Position numbers and translations under genes: made by a program. The notes beneath the pieces are model-generated. The model saw nothing but the letters and a program-made list of their open reading frames with translations, had not been told where the DNA came from and ran no database searches. A DNA stretch of 64,000 nt. It comes from Cantharellus purpuraceus (Eukaryota > Basidiomycota > Agaricomycetes > Cantharellales > Hydnaceae). The stretch covers positions 1,054,001 to 1,118,000 of the forward strand of contig JALBUN010000010.1 of the NCBI GenBank assembly GCA_025174535.1. Direction: 5' to 3'. Positions 1 through 12,034 of the stretch are shown here, piece by piece. Each line of letters opens with the position of its first letter. Positions within the stretch are counted from its first letter, which is position 1.

Positions 1-71
1 ACCTCGCATACAGCACAGGAGGTAAACTGTGCATCTCCACGGGTGACGTATCGCACGTTCACTTCGACTTT

Positions 72-721
72 ATGCCACATATGCCGCTGCACGCGCCTCC
101 TGGGGACGACTTGGGCATGGCTGCAACTCTCGTGTTTTCGGATACAAACCCGCACCTGTCAATCACGACATCCGCCTCTTCCGTCCTATTCTCATCTTCG
201 TATACCATTCCCCACTTTCGAGCATTTCCTGGGGGCGAGGTAATAGCTCGTTCCTACCTATATGGAAACTCGCTACGGACGATCCTCTACACCCTTAGCC
301 CTCACTGCCAGTTTGTTGCCTTACGGAGTAAGAACTCACAAGTGGTCGTGCCAACGCTCCCATTAGTTTGGCCTGCTCCTGAACAAGAGGCAGAGTGGGA
401 GTGGGAGGTTGTATGGTGCACCCCAAACCCTAGGAAAAAAGAGATGCGGTCCGATGCGATGATGTACTTCCAGGGAGATGGCAACTTGGTGAGTATGTAA
501 ACCCTGGCGGTACGGTATAAATAATGATTGGAAATGGATAAACTAACATCAACCACCTACGCGCTTACTAGGTTATTCGCTCGCAAGGCTCGGTGCCCTG
601 GGCATCGGGAAGCAGTGGTAGGACGCCTCCAGCATCATACATACGTTTTGGAATTGGGACTGCAGAGGAGCCTTGGGTCGAAATCATCGACGAAAACGGT
701 GGAAGAGTGTGGAGCAAGTGA
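72..721 (+). CDS. Small bulb-type (B-lectin) domain protein, 5' end uncertain
   Basis: A likely carbohydrate-binding protein. Seen: the last part of exon 1 encodes FQGDGNL. A GT-AG intron at 489-571 (starts GTGAGT, ends TACTAG) joins it in frame to VIRSQGSVPWASGSSGR. Across the junction this gives QGDGNLVIRS followed by WASG, which matches the QxDxNxVxY mannose-site repeat and the following W-A-S-G turn of bulb-type lectins. The upstream stretch with WEVVWCTPNP fits the preceding strand of the same fold. The stop is at 719-721. Only one clean lectin repeat is visible, so the protein is short or lacks 5' exons. The ATG at 72 simply opens the frame and is weakly supported; more coding may lie upstream or beyond the window edge. 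No substrate is inferred. Confidence 0.55.
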
Positions 722-1276
722 CGCATCACTGAAATTTCCACGTGCCAGTGCAATGCCGGTCGGCAGTGATCCATCGAATCACGAGCGATCGGAGTGGCAG
801 ACAACAGTAGAGTCGACTCTCATGGGCCAACTTAACGGCTCAAGTTTCTGAAATTGCACTCGACAAGTTTTCGACTTGGCGATCAGTTTCTTTCGATGTT
901 CAAAGTTCAACGTTACTGTCACCGTGGAGTCTCAACGAAATGTACTTTTACATTTCCACATGTTACTCCACTAGAATAAATATAGGTAGTACTAGTGCAT
1001 ACCGAGGAGCACAGCGCTTAACATCTACGCAATTTTACTCCCAGCACAAAGCAAAGGACCGGCGTGACCCATGCTACATCAATACCCCCCATGTGCCGAC
1101 ATGGTCTACGTATGTTAGCACCGCGCTCGCGGAGAAACGCGGTCCGCTAGAGTCACGGGAACGTGAGCCTGCTTCTCTTCAGCCTTATATCTGTCCATGG
1201 CTGAAAAAACACACGGATTTCTTTATCCCACAGTACAAGGGTCTTCCTTCCTCACGTTCAGTTTTGTATTGTTACC
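722..1276. other. Intergenic spacer, no gene seen
   Basis: I see no supported coding sequence here. It probably holds the 3' UTR of the lectin gene and the promoter of the sugar transporter; no clear TATA box was picked out. Confidence 0.4.
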
Positions 1277-3848
1277 ATGACGTGGCGCAGACGTGCAGTG
1301 AAGCCGCCGACTGGTGACGAGAAGGTCGTCGTTCCCACAGAGCTGTCGAAGGTCCAGTTCATCTATGCCTACTCGCTGATCACCAGCTTGTTCTTTGCCT
1401 GGGGTTTCGCATATGGGCTTTTGGACTCATTGAACAAGTGCGAACGTTCATGATGTCGTATCAGATTCATGGTGTTAATGCCAGTGTCCCATGCAGGCAC
1501 TTCCAGCAGGTGTTTGGGATCACGAAAACCCAGTCAACATTCATGCAGGTGTCGTATTTCGGTTGGTCACGAAGCGCTCGCATGTGTTATGGAATCCATC
1601 TCATGATCTGCAATTTCAGGAGCGTATTTCCTCTGGGCTCCGTAAGATGTTACGTTCTACAGGGCCGTCACGTATTGATTTTGTCTAGTTGGGCTGGAGC
1701 ATTCATGCGTCGGGTTGGATACAAGGTAATTTCTGTCAATTAAGAGTAGGATGTTGAATAACAATTTCCTTTGCACCTCAAGAACGGTATATACGCAGGG
1801 TTGACGATGTATTCCGTGAGTGAGATCCCGGAATGTGGCCCAATGTCAGACTCACGAGCACGCTGTGTAGCTGGGTGCCAGTGCGTTCAGTTATACCTGT
1901 TTGATCATGATCAGACAATAAGTTGGATATGTCAACTTCAGTATTTTACTGGCCCGGTGAGCATATTGTGAGAATGTCTCCTGTCCTGCATGTCATTGAG
2001 CATAATGGTTAGTGGCTGTGAAGAAGAGTTATGCAGGATTTGTTGTAAGCATACTCCATACTCAAAGTCATGTATGAGTCTTGAAGACTGACCTATCCCG
2101 AAGATCTGCACGTTCTTCATCTCCATGGGTCTATCCACCCTTGAAGTCGCCGCCAATACGTACATCACAGGTAAGATGGCCTCCGAGGGAGAAGATAGGC
2201 AATCGCTGACTTGCAAATAAAGTCTTGGGAGATCCGAAGTATGGTGCTATGCGGTTGACATTTAGTCAGGCATGGTAAGACACTGGTATATAGTGTTTTT
2301 CATTATCATCTTATCGAGATAATAGGAACGGGATTGGCGCATTTGGTGAGACACGCCTTGTTACGCCTCCTGGATACAGGCTCTAAGGATCCTGAAATAG
2401 CTGGGCCTTTGATCGCTTCGCAAGAATTCTTCAAAGGCACCAACGATACATCACTGGCGAATGTACAATGGGTGTATCTTGCGGTTGGTGGGTAATAATT
2501 GAAATGTCGGGTACCAGCGTCATGCAACTTAACTACATTTGGCTCCAGCATGCTTTGGCTGCATTCTCATTGTCTTATTCCGATTGGCTAAGCTGCCTGA
2601 AGTCGACGAGGCTAAGTTACCAGATACGTTGGAGAACCAGATGGATGTTGCGCCTCTTTATAAGCAGTATCATACCATCTTCGGCTTTTGGGCGCAGTTC
2701 TCGTACGTTCGCCGACTTCCGTCATATGTCGCCCTCACTGCTGGCTGACTGTTTGTTAATATGACTCAGGTACGTCGGAGCTCAGGTGGCTGTTGCAACG
2801 GTACGCACATTCGCTCAGTCCTCTGAGAGTGATCCGTGACAAACTTACAGTTTTGCACCAACTTTTTTGCCGATACCCCATCAATCAACTTCCCGCCCTC
2901 TAAAGCCTCGCTATGGTATTCTTATTGCCAGATGGTATTCGCACTTGGGTTGGTCATGATCTTGTCTACGTCATGTGGCAACTAAGGCCAATCTATGCAG
3001 ACGCTTCCTCGGCGCGATTTTGCTTAGATTTGTGGATCGTGAGTTGATCGAGCTCGAACGTTTGTTGCGGTATTGATTGTGGTTTTCCAGCGGCTCATGC
3101 GTTGACTTTCTATTTACTTGTGAGTTATATTTGACAAGAGGCTCTTAAGTCCTTCTCCAGGCGGAACATACTTTCCTGTCGCTGTCGCTGACCAATCTGC
3201 ATAGGCATGTGCTTTGTTTACCCTTGGAGTCATCTTTGGAAATGGTAATACCGCCGTGGTGTCAATGTTCTGTAGGTTTAGCCTCGGCTATCAGGCCTGT
3301 CACGTCACCTGCTGATTGGATCTTTCAAGTCGTGTTCATGTTTGAGAGCATTTGCTGGGTATGCATGTTTGTTACGTCTCTGTTTCAGGTTATTGATATA
3401 TTCGTCCTCTTGATATACAGCCCACCATATATGTCAGTTTTATCATATCCGATCTTGAAGCTTAACTTACACGATCATACAGGCCTTGGCAATCAGCCGA
3501 CTGGGACACCTCTCCAAACTAGGTGGGAGTCTCGTGGTGTCTGGCGTTGGTGGAGGAGCAGTGCGTAGATTAATGTTATATATGTCACGCATATTGTTTA
3601 TTATTGTTTTTCAGCTTTACGCACCTCTCCAGGGTGTTCTATCCGATTCGAAAAATGTCCAGATCGGGTATTGGGTTGCCTTTGCTGGTTACATCAATGC
3701 GCTAGGATACGGTATTGGCATGTGCATCGATAAGGAACGCCGAAAGCGAATAAATTCTAAGACGGGTAGACGAGTAGACGATGTGACAGCGCCTGCGTTC
3801 GTGGAGGACATGTCTGAAAAGAGCGGGATGGAGAAATTCGAGACATAA
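1277..3848 (+). CDS. MFS sugar/H+ symporter, L-fucose permease (FucP/GGP) type, about 15 exons
   Basis: Plasma-membrane sugar importer of the FucP branch of the major facilitator superfamily. Exons chained by eye: 1277-1437, 1497-1561, 1620-1641, 1689-1725, 1783-1815 and further short exons to the stop at 3846-3848. The spliced product has the family landmarks in order: FFAWGFAYGLLDSLNK in helix 1, HFQQVFGITKTQSTFMQVSY, the arginine-rich loop FMRRVGYKNGIYAGLTMYS, GLSTLEVAANTYIT, VLGDPKYGAMRLTFSQAW, then LYKQYHTIFGFWAQFSYVG and VFMFESICWPTIYALAI near the C-terminal half, and a charged C-tail. The 3' exon (after the acceptor near 3615) encodes LYAPLQGVLSD and ends in a basic, acidic tail typical of a cytosolic terminus. 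Splice sites in the central part (2990-3250) are the least certain. No frameshift is needed, so the gene looks intact. The substrate (fucose, glucose or galactose) cannot be told from sequence. Confidence 0.85.
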
Positions 3849-6800
3849 AGTTGATGGATTGCTCCGAGTCGGTGCAGTGTAGTCCATGCCCCTTTTGTGT
3901 GATGCCTATACGAAGGCCATGTGTATATAGAACTAAGAATGCCGCTGTATCGAAGCTTCTTTCTACATTCCTGATCGTTGATTTGGCTGTCATGGCGGGC
4001 ACTGAAGCGGCCATTCAGTTGGGTCTCCGCTCGTGCGGCGGACCAACGGTTTTGTTGATCACCGATATCATCAACGTCCCAGCCCATGCAATTCGCCCCT
4101 TTCCACGGCATACAAACATATCCGGGAAAGATTTTATTCGCAAGGGCGGACACAACGGCCCATTCAAGCACTCTCCTGTGACTCCGGTCATTAGCTGAGA
4201 AGGCGATCTCGGTGCGTTCATCACAGTCTCATCTCGCGAGAAGCGTGCTCTCTCTCCGCGAGCTTGAGAGGCACCCCCCTACACATCATGATTTGATGCT
4301 CACCTCAGTTCGATTTCGCGCCATCACGTCTACATGGAAAGCCTGGTCGCTGAAGCTGCGAAGCCCGATTCATGACGGGTGCTCGTTCTGCTATTCAAGA
4401 GTGCCCCTGTGAGGCGATGAGGGGATCCCGCCAATGTCACACGGCATCTGGGCTGTGGCGGTAATGTCGTGGATGGAGCTCAACAGCGACGAATCGCTAC
4501 TATCAACAGGGGGGCCGGGATCAGCAAATTGGTAAAATCTTGTTAGTCACATACATTACTTATCAAGGGATGTCGTCGCAAGGTACCCCGTATTTTCTGT
4601 TAACTTTGTTTTTTATTTCATTTTATTTTTCCTTTTCCTATTATCAAGATCACACAAAATCATGCAGGCTTTGCCGAGATTTGGCGCGATTTTTACCAGT
4701 TGCTGCTGCCATTGGAAACCGAAATGAAAGATCGAATGAATGCCTGTATTTACCCCATTTCTATCCATGCTTCTGGCTCCCCAAATCAATAAAGAAGAAA
4801 TTTGACATGCACGCTTGAGTGTTTGGTATTAGAGCAGGAACCACGTCACAAGGTAGCATGGATCTGCCTGGTCTTCGACTCTTAACGCCCGCTCTCTCAT
4901 TCACACCGGCTGAAAATCCACAGGACGGATCGGAGTCTGGGCACACCGCGGGATCGAATGCACACCCCGCCGATGTATCGAATGCACACCCTGCCAATGT
5001 GAGGCATGTCTCGAGTTCCATAAATTATGTGGCCGACTTGCGTGCCGTATAGATGACTCAGGATGTACAACTTCCTTGATTTTGCAATCATGGTGGGGTT
5101 TTCCGGAGGGAGATGGGATCGCATGTGGAGGAACAAACAAGGTCCCTGGGAGTCAGTCATGAGAGCCTTGTTCTATGCGAAGGAAGTTGAATATAGGGTG
5201 TTTTTGAATTTGTTCACTACCATAGGAGTTTGGAAGGGCGGATCATGTGTTGCACCCTTATGCCAGCCATGTCTTTGCTCAGAATGCATTTCCGGTCCGA
5301 ATTCTGTAATCGCTGTGGGGTTTCCCGAAGGGAATCGGACTTGCATATGGAAGTGTCAATGAGATCCTTGGGAGGATCACAATGAATCGTGAGGAGCTTT
5401 AAAGAGTCGCTGGAAATGCATTGTTCCCGTATGAAGGAGGTTGAATATGCGGGATATCTCCGAAATTGTTAGATGAACCAGATGTGTTCAAAGGCTGTCG
5501 GGCGTCATGTACTGACTTGAAATTCGCGATGTTTTTCAATGCAACAGCGCACCCCCCTTTGCGAATGCTCTCACGGAGCCCCCAAGCTCCTGTTGGAAAT
5601 TCTAATCCTAATATATAAACAGGGTCAATCCATCTGAAGTGGCACCTGCATCATATAACATAAGTTGATTCACTAGCCTGGGGTGCCTGGAAAACGCAAG
5701 GAGGGACGCGGAGGGGTCCGCGACGGGTGCGAATATTGTGCTCCCGAGGCTGGAGCGGGTTCTTTGAGCATGACATAACTGCCCACGCACGTCTGGTTTG
5801 CGTCATTCACATGGAGATCTACTGGCACAATTGGATTTTCTTAATGCCAGGGTTTAGATGCAGCCCTTGAAATGTAGCCTGCCGTATCGGTCGGGAACGA
5901 GTAAATGGGGACTGCCAATGTCACAGTTGCACTTCGTGCAGATGGGCGGCATCGAGGAAGGCACGAAGCGGCGATGAAAACTGTTCGCTTCATCAGGACT
6001 AGGTTGCATAGTGGGAGTAGTCAGCGGGTCGATCCTGCACCGGATACGTGGCAAAAGCGGCGCAGTGATGGGTGCAGAAAGGGCGTGGAGGGTGTGGGCA
6101 GTGTACGGCAAGCATGATGACTGCTTGGACCTGCCCTTACGAGGGATCTAGCCCGCCTGACCTGCAGTGCATCCGGCAGACGGCATTGCTTGAGAGCGAA
6201 GCGCTAGGGTTAACGTTCATCGATGTCATTGACTTCGCTGGCAGAGCATTGCCGGTTGCCAGTATGGCGGGAGATGATCGCCAAGGGATGCGAGTGAGAA
6301 GGCGGTGATGGAAGAAACTGAAAATAATGTTCTATAGGAAAATATGAGATGGTACTAATTGGGCATGCCAGAGATGTGTGGCGCTGGAAAATTTTTGCAG
6401 GCGGATACAAATGGCAAGGTCACTACTCCGACGTTTGGGCGTCTGTCGTGACGGAGTGGGCGGTGGCGCGTGGCAGTGGTGGCAGTATAAGTACGCCGCC
6501 GTGCGCCCTAGTTATTATCTTTATTATTTTGCTCCACAGGCGTATCACCTCGCCCCCTTTTGCATCAGGTCACAGGTGCTGTTGGCAATAAATAGTCACC
6601 CGAGATTCAAACTCTCTTTTCCTTCCAACCGGCTTCTAATCTCACGCGTCCTTTATATGAGCACCTTGCTGCTTCCACGCCTCCCCCACGTCGCTCCCAC
6701 CTGCACCACTACTTAGTCACTCCTCCTCTGGTGGTGGGTGGCCATTTTCTTCCTCCTCGTCGTTTGTGTGCTGAACATTCCGTCTTGTCCTTCCTTCTCC

Positions 6801-6915
6801 TCGCCACTCGCGTGCCTCCATCACGTGACGCGACGCGTCGACATTAGTGGCTATTCTCCGTCCTCGGCGGCGTACAAAAGGGTCGTAGTGCGCACTACTC
6901 AAACCCACTTCCAAT
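3849..6915. other. 3 kb without a supported gene
   Basis: Open frames here are short, overlap on both strands and show no family motifs. A degenerate direct repeat lies at 5083-5474 (separate entry), and near 4947-5000 a short phrase (tcgaatgcacacc) occurs twice. A TATA-like ctttatatga lies near 6651, about 260 bp before the next ORF. Confidence 0.4.
5083..5474 (+). repeat. Degenerate direct repeat, two copies about 220 bp apart
   Basis: Copy 1 (about 5083-5217) and copy 2 (about 5304-5474) share the same order of blocks: a 'gcaatca/gtaatcg' start, gtggggttttccggaggg versus gtggggtttcccgaaggg, gatcgcatgtgg versus acttgcatatgg, then tatgcgaaggaagttgaata versus tatgaaggaggttgaata, and an end of aatttgtt versus aaattgtt. 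The copies differ by substitutions and small indels, so the duplication is old. No protein function is visible. Confidence 0.6.
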
Positions 6916-8010
6916 ATGGATCGTCTCACTCCCGCTCCTTCTTTTCGTCCCACTCGTCCCACCACCCGCACCCGTAATTGTGCTCGCCCCATGAGCCCCT
7001 CTCCCAGGCCCAACCATCGCAGACCGTTCACAGATACTATTCCCAGCACAATGTTCATCACCACCGACTACGACTACGACTATATATCTCCCTCCTCTCC
7101 CGACTCGGATCTCATTTTCCACATGTCTCCCATTCAATCCCATATTCTTTCACCTTCGCCTCCAGGCCGCGAACCTGTTAATGTCATGACCCTTCGCAAC
7201 AAACCGCAACAGAAAAATTCTCCTCCGCTCTCACCGCTGCTTTATTCTTTCCCAAGGCCATCCAGACTGCACTCATACATTAAGCAGAACTCAGCATCTC
7301 CAAAGGATACGCTTCCATCCAAACCATTGGCTTCTATCTCTCAAAATAAGGGCCCGAGCGCACCGACACTAGACACCCTGTCGTCCTCGCGCGGCATCGA
7401 TGCAGTTCCAACGGTCGACGAGCGTCCTCTTACTGCCTCCCTTGTCGATTCATTCTCGCTGCAAGTTCAGTTTGAAAAAAAGCAGGAGAGCGACGTGATT
7501 CCGCCCTCGTGCCCTCGTCCGACGCGTTCTCCACATTCTTCCTCGCCTATTCCTATTCCTCGACATACACCCCGTCAGTCTGATCCCGGTCCTTTTGTCC
7601 CCCACCCAATCTCTTCCCACCCATTTCCGCATAAAATTAATTGCACTCCTCTGCCTTCCTCCGGTATCGCTAGCCACGTCGTTTCTGCCGGGCGTCGAAG
7701 CGACGGAAAGACTGCTTCCGGTAACCCACCATCTGCAGGGTCATCAGCGTCTTTGGAGCCGCTTCGCCGTATCGAGGGGTTTGATGACTCAGCCTGCGAT
7801 CCGCTCGGTATCAATGAGGAGAAGAGTGCCAGGTCATCCTACCCTGACTTACGCTCGTCCATCGTCTCGAGCACCGCGTATTCGATTTCCGATTCTGCAC
7901 CATTCCGATTTTCTAGATACCTTGATCCTGACCCGGTGGATCAAGGTCTAGATAAGTCTGATGGGAGGACTGAAAGAGGCTGTTTGCACCGAGGATGTGC
8001 CAGGTCATAA
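6916..8010 (+). CDS. Proline/serine-rich disordered protein, function unknown
   Basis: A single open exon of 364 codons, long compared with the surrounding noise, with strong S/P/R bias and almost no hydrophobic stretches. Short charged or aromatic islands include an acidic-tyrosine run (DYDYDYIS near residues 50-56) and a C-terminal block (PFRFSRYLDPDPVDQG) that looks ordered. No domain is recognised, no signal peptide or membrane segment is visible. Repeated SP and TP dipeptides would suit proline-directed kinases, which is inference only. It lies between the FucP-type transporter and a minus-strand orphan, with no sign of co-regulation. The start is the first ATG of the frame (aatATGgat) and downstream in-frame ATGs exist. 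It could instead be the last exon of a larger gene. Confidence 0.55.
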   Translation: MDRLTPAPSFRPTRPTTRTRNCARPMSPSPRPNHRRPFTDTIPSTMFITTDYDYDYISPSSPDSDLIFHMSPIQSHILSPSPPGREPVNVMTLRNKPQQKNSPPLSPLLYSFPRPSRLHSYIKQNSASPKDTLPSKPLASISQNKGPSAPTLDTLSSSRGIDAVPTVDERPLTASLVDSFSLQVQFEKKQESDVIPPSCPRPTRSPHSSSPIPIPRHTPRQSDPGPFVPHPISSHPFPHKINCTPLPSSGIASHVVSAGRRSDGKTASGNPPSAGSSASLEPLRRIEGFDDSACDPLGINEEKSARSSYPDLRSSIVSSTAYSISDSAPFRFSRYLDPDPVDQGLDKSDGRTERGCLHRGCARS

Positions 8011-8546
8011 GTGCCAGGTCATCGCCGCGTTTCTCCCTGTCTGTGGGTACCTTCCCTGTTGCGTAATCTCACTCCTTCCTCATAGGTGAAACGTAGCAAC
8101 TTTTAGCACGCTTGTTTCACACATGCCCATTCCCAGCGCTTTCTTCAACCATCCATTCCTTCCCTCTCAGTGAAGTGACAGTCAAACATCGCATCCTTCA
8201 TCCCCACTTAAATCATGCATCTTTCATTCCCATCGGCACGCATTAGTACTCATCACGTCGTTTCTTGTCATCGTTGCATCTTTCTTGTCCTGTCGTCGCT
8301 TGCACTTGAGCCATATAGCCTTCCATACAAAAATGATGAATCGAATCATTTTATCAGGCTAAAAGTACCATCTAAGTGTACATGGGCATTTAACATCAAA
8401 GAAAACATACAGTGACGACGAAAATGAACAGCGCCAGCCCACACTACAGATATTCATTGAAACCCCTCCGATCAGCAGACGAATAAATTTTCTAGAAAAT
8501 GCATGGCTAAAACCCGCGCCACGCATCATTAAGGGGAGAAGCGGTT
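8011..8546. other. Intergenic region between convergent genes
   Basis: Nothing coding is supported. It should contain the 3' UTRs of the proline/serine-rich gene and of the minus-strand orphan, whose ends face each other. Confidence 0.4.
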
Positions 8547-9157
8547 CTAGTACTGGCAATCACGTCCCACCAAGTCGCCACGAATGCAACCGAGGTCCAT
8601 CTTTCCGAAGCCCTGGACAAGACAGTCCAGGTCACGCAAGCGAGACTCGCGAGGGTGCCCGCGGGACATGTATGTCGTGTTGGATTTTTGAGAACTGTGC
8701 AGGGCGCTGGAGATGGCGCGTAACTGCACCAGCGCTTGCACTTTCCATTGTGGGAACGATTCCGTGCGCATGGTCGCAGCGGTGCCAGAGACGGCGGCGG
8801 AAGGGTGTTTAGGACGAGGACCTCCGAGGCGTTTGATCATCGCTTGGAGCTGTGATGATGATGGTTATTGTTAGGTATGGTATAATGGCGATGGGAAACG
8901 GGGAAACAACGCACGTTGTTTTCTATGACTCCTGTGTCACCTCCCAGGCTGAGTGATGCAGCCGAATGCACGAGCACGGCGTGCGACTGTAGTTGGAGCG
9001 GGCAATTCGGCTGCATCATCAGGAGCCACGAAAGGTGCATTGCGCGGGGAATGTCACTCTGCTCGAGGGCTAGCATTATGCCCTCCGCTAGTGCTCTTAG
9101 TGACGGCTGGGCTGTAGGATGAGCTGTTGGCATGATGATGATGGCGGTGTGTCGCAA
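8547..9157 (-). CDS. Orphan two-exon protein, about 170 aa
   Basis: Two open frames on the minus strand join into one reading frame of 170 codons if an intron at 8843-8940 is removed (minus strand GTGACA to CCAAG). Exon 1 (9157-8941) encodes a helical, leucine-rich N-terminus with the phrase LAEGIMLALEQSDIPRAMHL; exon 2 (8842-8547) starts MIKRLGGPRPKHP after the junction. An acceptor nine bases upstream (CACAG) would shift the frame and stop early, so I chose the in-frame one. The phase match and lack of stops are the only support; no family is recognised and no localisation signal is visible. Confidence 0.4.
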
Positions 9158-9504
9158 ATTGCAACCAAATAAACTAGGCTTTGTTGTGCAGCATATTTCA
9201 TGGACTTAGACCCATTATAAATGGGAAATGTCAACCGTGCTCAGTTATTGTGTGTACTGTTCTAGTATACATTTGGAGCTAGACGTCTTGAAGAGGGGAA
9301 GAATAAAATCGGAGTTTTAAAAATCCTCGGCGAGCCGTCATCAATTACCCCAGTAAGCTATTCACATTGCTCTTCGGTGCTTGTTGGCCAGCTTCTTCGA
9401 TCCGAGACAGTCCACTTATTGTCCAGGAAAGAAGCGACTCCTTTTTCTTCGGGGATGAAGGTTTAAGAAGCCCATTTCCTGCCCTCAGGTTACGGCAGCT
9501 GAGC

Positions 9505-9562
9505 CTCATTGTAGTTGATGCTTCGCTTAACCTCCGAAGTCAAGTGAAGCATCAACTGCAAC
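9505..9562. repeat. Inverted repeat forming a hairpin
   Basis: The left arm ttgtagttgatgcttc and the right arm gaagcatcaactgcaa are complementary at 15 of 16 positions, separated by about 20 bases, and partial pairing continues into the loop. It could be a small MITE-like remnant or a structured RNA; nothing else marks it. Confidence 0.5.
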
Positions 9563-10687
9563 CTCTTGGCACGCTGGATAGCATGTCCACTTTTTTTTAG
9601 AATACATCCGTTCAAGCTATCATCATCAGTGCTAGTGAAGGCTTCCAGAAGCAACATTACTTCCTTCGTTTAGGCTTGATTTCCTGCGCTAGCCCTTGAC
9701 TCCAGACTCGGATGCAGGATGGAGATGGCTATAGTCGGTAGCTTCAGCATCTCCATGTGACAATGGATGCCCCCAAGGCCAGCCGAATGATTGTTGATCG
9801 TCGCTGTCAACAAAAGTTGAATTCGTTGAGAAGTTTAACGTTATAGTCATCACCATCCGAATATAAAGCGACCACGAGGGTAGGAAAGAACTCGGAAGAA
9901 TGGGCAAAAAAGATCGAAGCATGGTAGTCCATGGGAATAAGACCATTGACGTGGGTTTTCCCCCAGTTACCCCTAAGGCCTGAGGGTTCGCGGTCACGGC
10001 ATAGATGTGTAGAGACATTCGAATAGGATGTGGTGTTTTGGATGAAACTTACTCTCAAGGCTATTGGTCTTTCGGTCTCTCAGCTAAGAAAAGGAGTCTT
10101 CAGTAAGGCATGGAACTGTGGAATGGTAGACTGATTGAACGGTGTTTCCCGCCAGGGATGGAGCCTTCAAGTTGGAGCTTCGTTGTAGAGCCTGCAGTCT
10201 TATTCCCATACCAACGGGCTGTGGCCTGGGGACATCTCGTCAATACCCGTGGTTACCCATCCAGTCACGTACGCACTTGATATCCATGGGATTAATTCAA
10301 GAGATGGGTTTCTAGCAGACACAATGCTTCCCTGTACGGTGATGCCCGACTCGTCCTTCGAAAGAAGTGACCAACATTGGTCGCCTGGCAGTAATTTGAA
10401 CCCGGAAACCATACTGATGATCTCGTCAGACCGTCAGATATGACATCTGCGACAGTGAGGCAATGGCTCACTTGATCAGATTGTGATTTTGACGACATTC
10501 ACGAGCATAGGGCAAATCGCAATATATGGAGGTGAGTAAGAATAACACATGTTTATCATCATGATGTTGATTCAGAAACAACACCTGGGGAGTCGAGTCG
10601 ATCCTCAGATGTGCCGTGGCGCGACAGTGAAGGAAACAGACATCGGGCAAATCAATCTACTCTCAACCTATAATGCTTGCATAGGAA

Positions 10688-10970
10688 AATCCACCATGAT
10701 GGTGATGCACTCACACGTGAGTGCGGTGGGTTGTATCATGTGGAAAATGTTGTTATATCTCACCACGTTTGATCTGAATAGGATTTGATTCAACGGTGAG
10801 TGCATATCTAGTGCCTGAGGGAAATGTGCTCGCTCATTCAACTGTGTCCACAATGATGGTCACAGATACTGGCTTATATTATCTCTGCCCACGTTTGATC
10901 GTAGATGGTGGCTCGACATTAAGTGCATACCTACCACCGCAAGGCAACGCTTTCATGTACTCTCACCGTC
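10688..10970 (+). repeat. Degenerate direct repeat, two copies of about 125-155 bp
   Basis: Copy 1 (about 10690-10842) and copy 2 (about 10846-10970) share ordered blocks: tccaccatgatggt/tccacaatgatggt, ttatatctcaccacgtttga/ttatctctgcccacgtttga and agtgcatatcta/agtgcatacctac, then gaaatgtgctc/gcaacgctttc. In one frame the last block reads SAYLVPEGN and SAYLPPQGN, which hints at a decayed protein repeat. Confidence 0.5.
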
Positions 10971-12034
10971 GTGTGTAAACTGTTTTCAGATGCTGTGCTT
11001 TTGCATGGGATGCAACGACCGCCAGGAAAAGACGCTGCCTACATCTGGAGCTTAGGAGTCATTATGACAAGAAGGCGCAGAGAGAGGTCTATGCCGAGGT
11101 GACCGCGTTATTACGAGCATCTTCAGGCTGGGCAACATAAAGAATTCGACGAAACATGACCTGGAGTGAAACATCCACTGCCTGGCAGCCAATGAAATCA
11201 CAGCTCATGGCGGTACGCTTCCCGGGAAAACAATGATTCATCACATTTGAATTGCAGTATTTGTCGATTGTAAGGCCTAAAGCGCGACTCCCCATGCATT
11301 GTTACGTACTACTAGTACTACAATGTGCAGTCTATAGTAATGTCTTATAACCCAGGCATCTCGGATGTATATGCTAGCTGGCCAGGTACGGAACGCAATT
11401 CATAAAAGGCACTATTGCGCACACAAGATCGATTTGCATAAGGACTATTGTTCTGGATCTGTTAAGTTTCGCGGCATTGATAGAGAATGTAGACTGTACG
11501 TCACTGCAGCCAAGAGACTCGAACTGCACGCTCGAGGAATTGGATAGGAACTTCGATTGAACGAAGGGCACCTCAGGCGACGACTGTGCCGGATCTATAC
11601 ACCGATACAATCCAAGACAGTATTTTTTTGGAGTACTTATGTTTAAAGGTTGAATTAATTGAGCGTCACAGTTGAAAATATATAATGGAACCGATCCTTC
11701 GTAGAGCGAGCGTTTAGACTACCGGTCATTTTTCTCAATTGGAATATCTGGCGGGGGTTGCAATCATGGCACCACCTTTGAAATTATGTTAACTGAAGCC
11801 GAAGCGGACGGTGCTTCTGTCTGGCTACATTTTCACTCCGTTCTAAAGTTCCTATACGATGGCGTAGGCTTTAAAACATTTGATGCCATTATCAATATTG
11901 TGGGAAAAATGTAAATGAATGAACACAACTAGCCCCTTGAGGACTAGGTGATCGGAATGATAACGAGTCGAGAAAGCTTTATCGATCGGGCTGAGGCCTC
12001 TTTAGTACCTTCGCCTGTCGATAGAAGAGAAAAG

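Larger units (their letters stand above)
9158..12034. other. 2.9 kb without a supported gene; possible decayed coding on minus strand
   Basis: No complete gene is visible. Minus-strand frames at 10200-10440 (phrases such as PGDQCWSLLSKDESG and SSAYVTGWVTTGIDEMSPG) and 9807-10000 (NGLIPMDYHASIFFAHSSEF) look protein-like but cannot be joined convincingly; they may be exons of an unknown gene or a pseudogene. A hairpin (9505-9562) and a degenerate direct repeat (10688-10970) are listed separately. Confidence 0.3.

Noticed and set aside
3689..4171. 160-codon minus-strand frame overlapping the end of the sugar transporter
   Set aside because: Overlaps the well-supported last exon of the transporter, and has no motifs.
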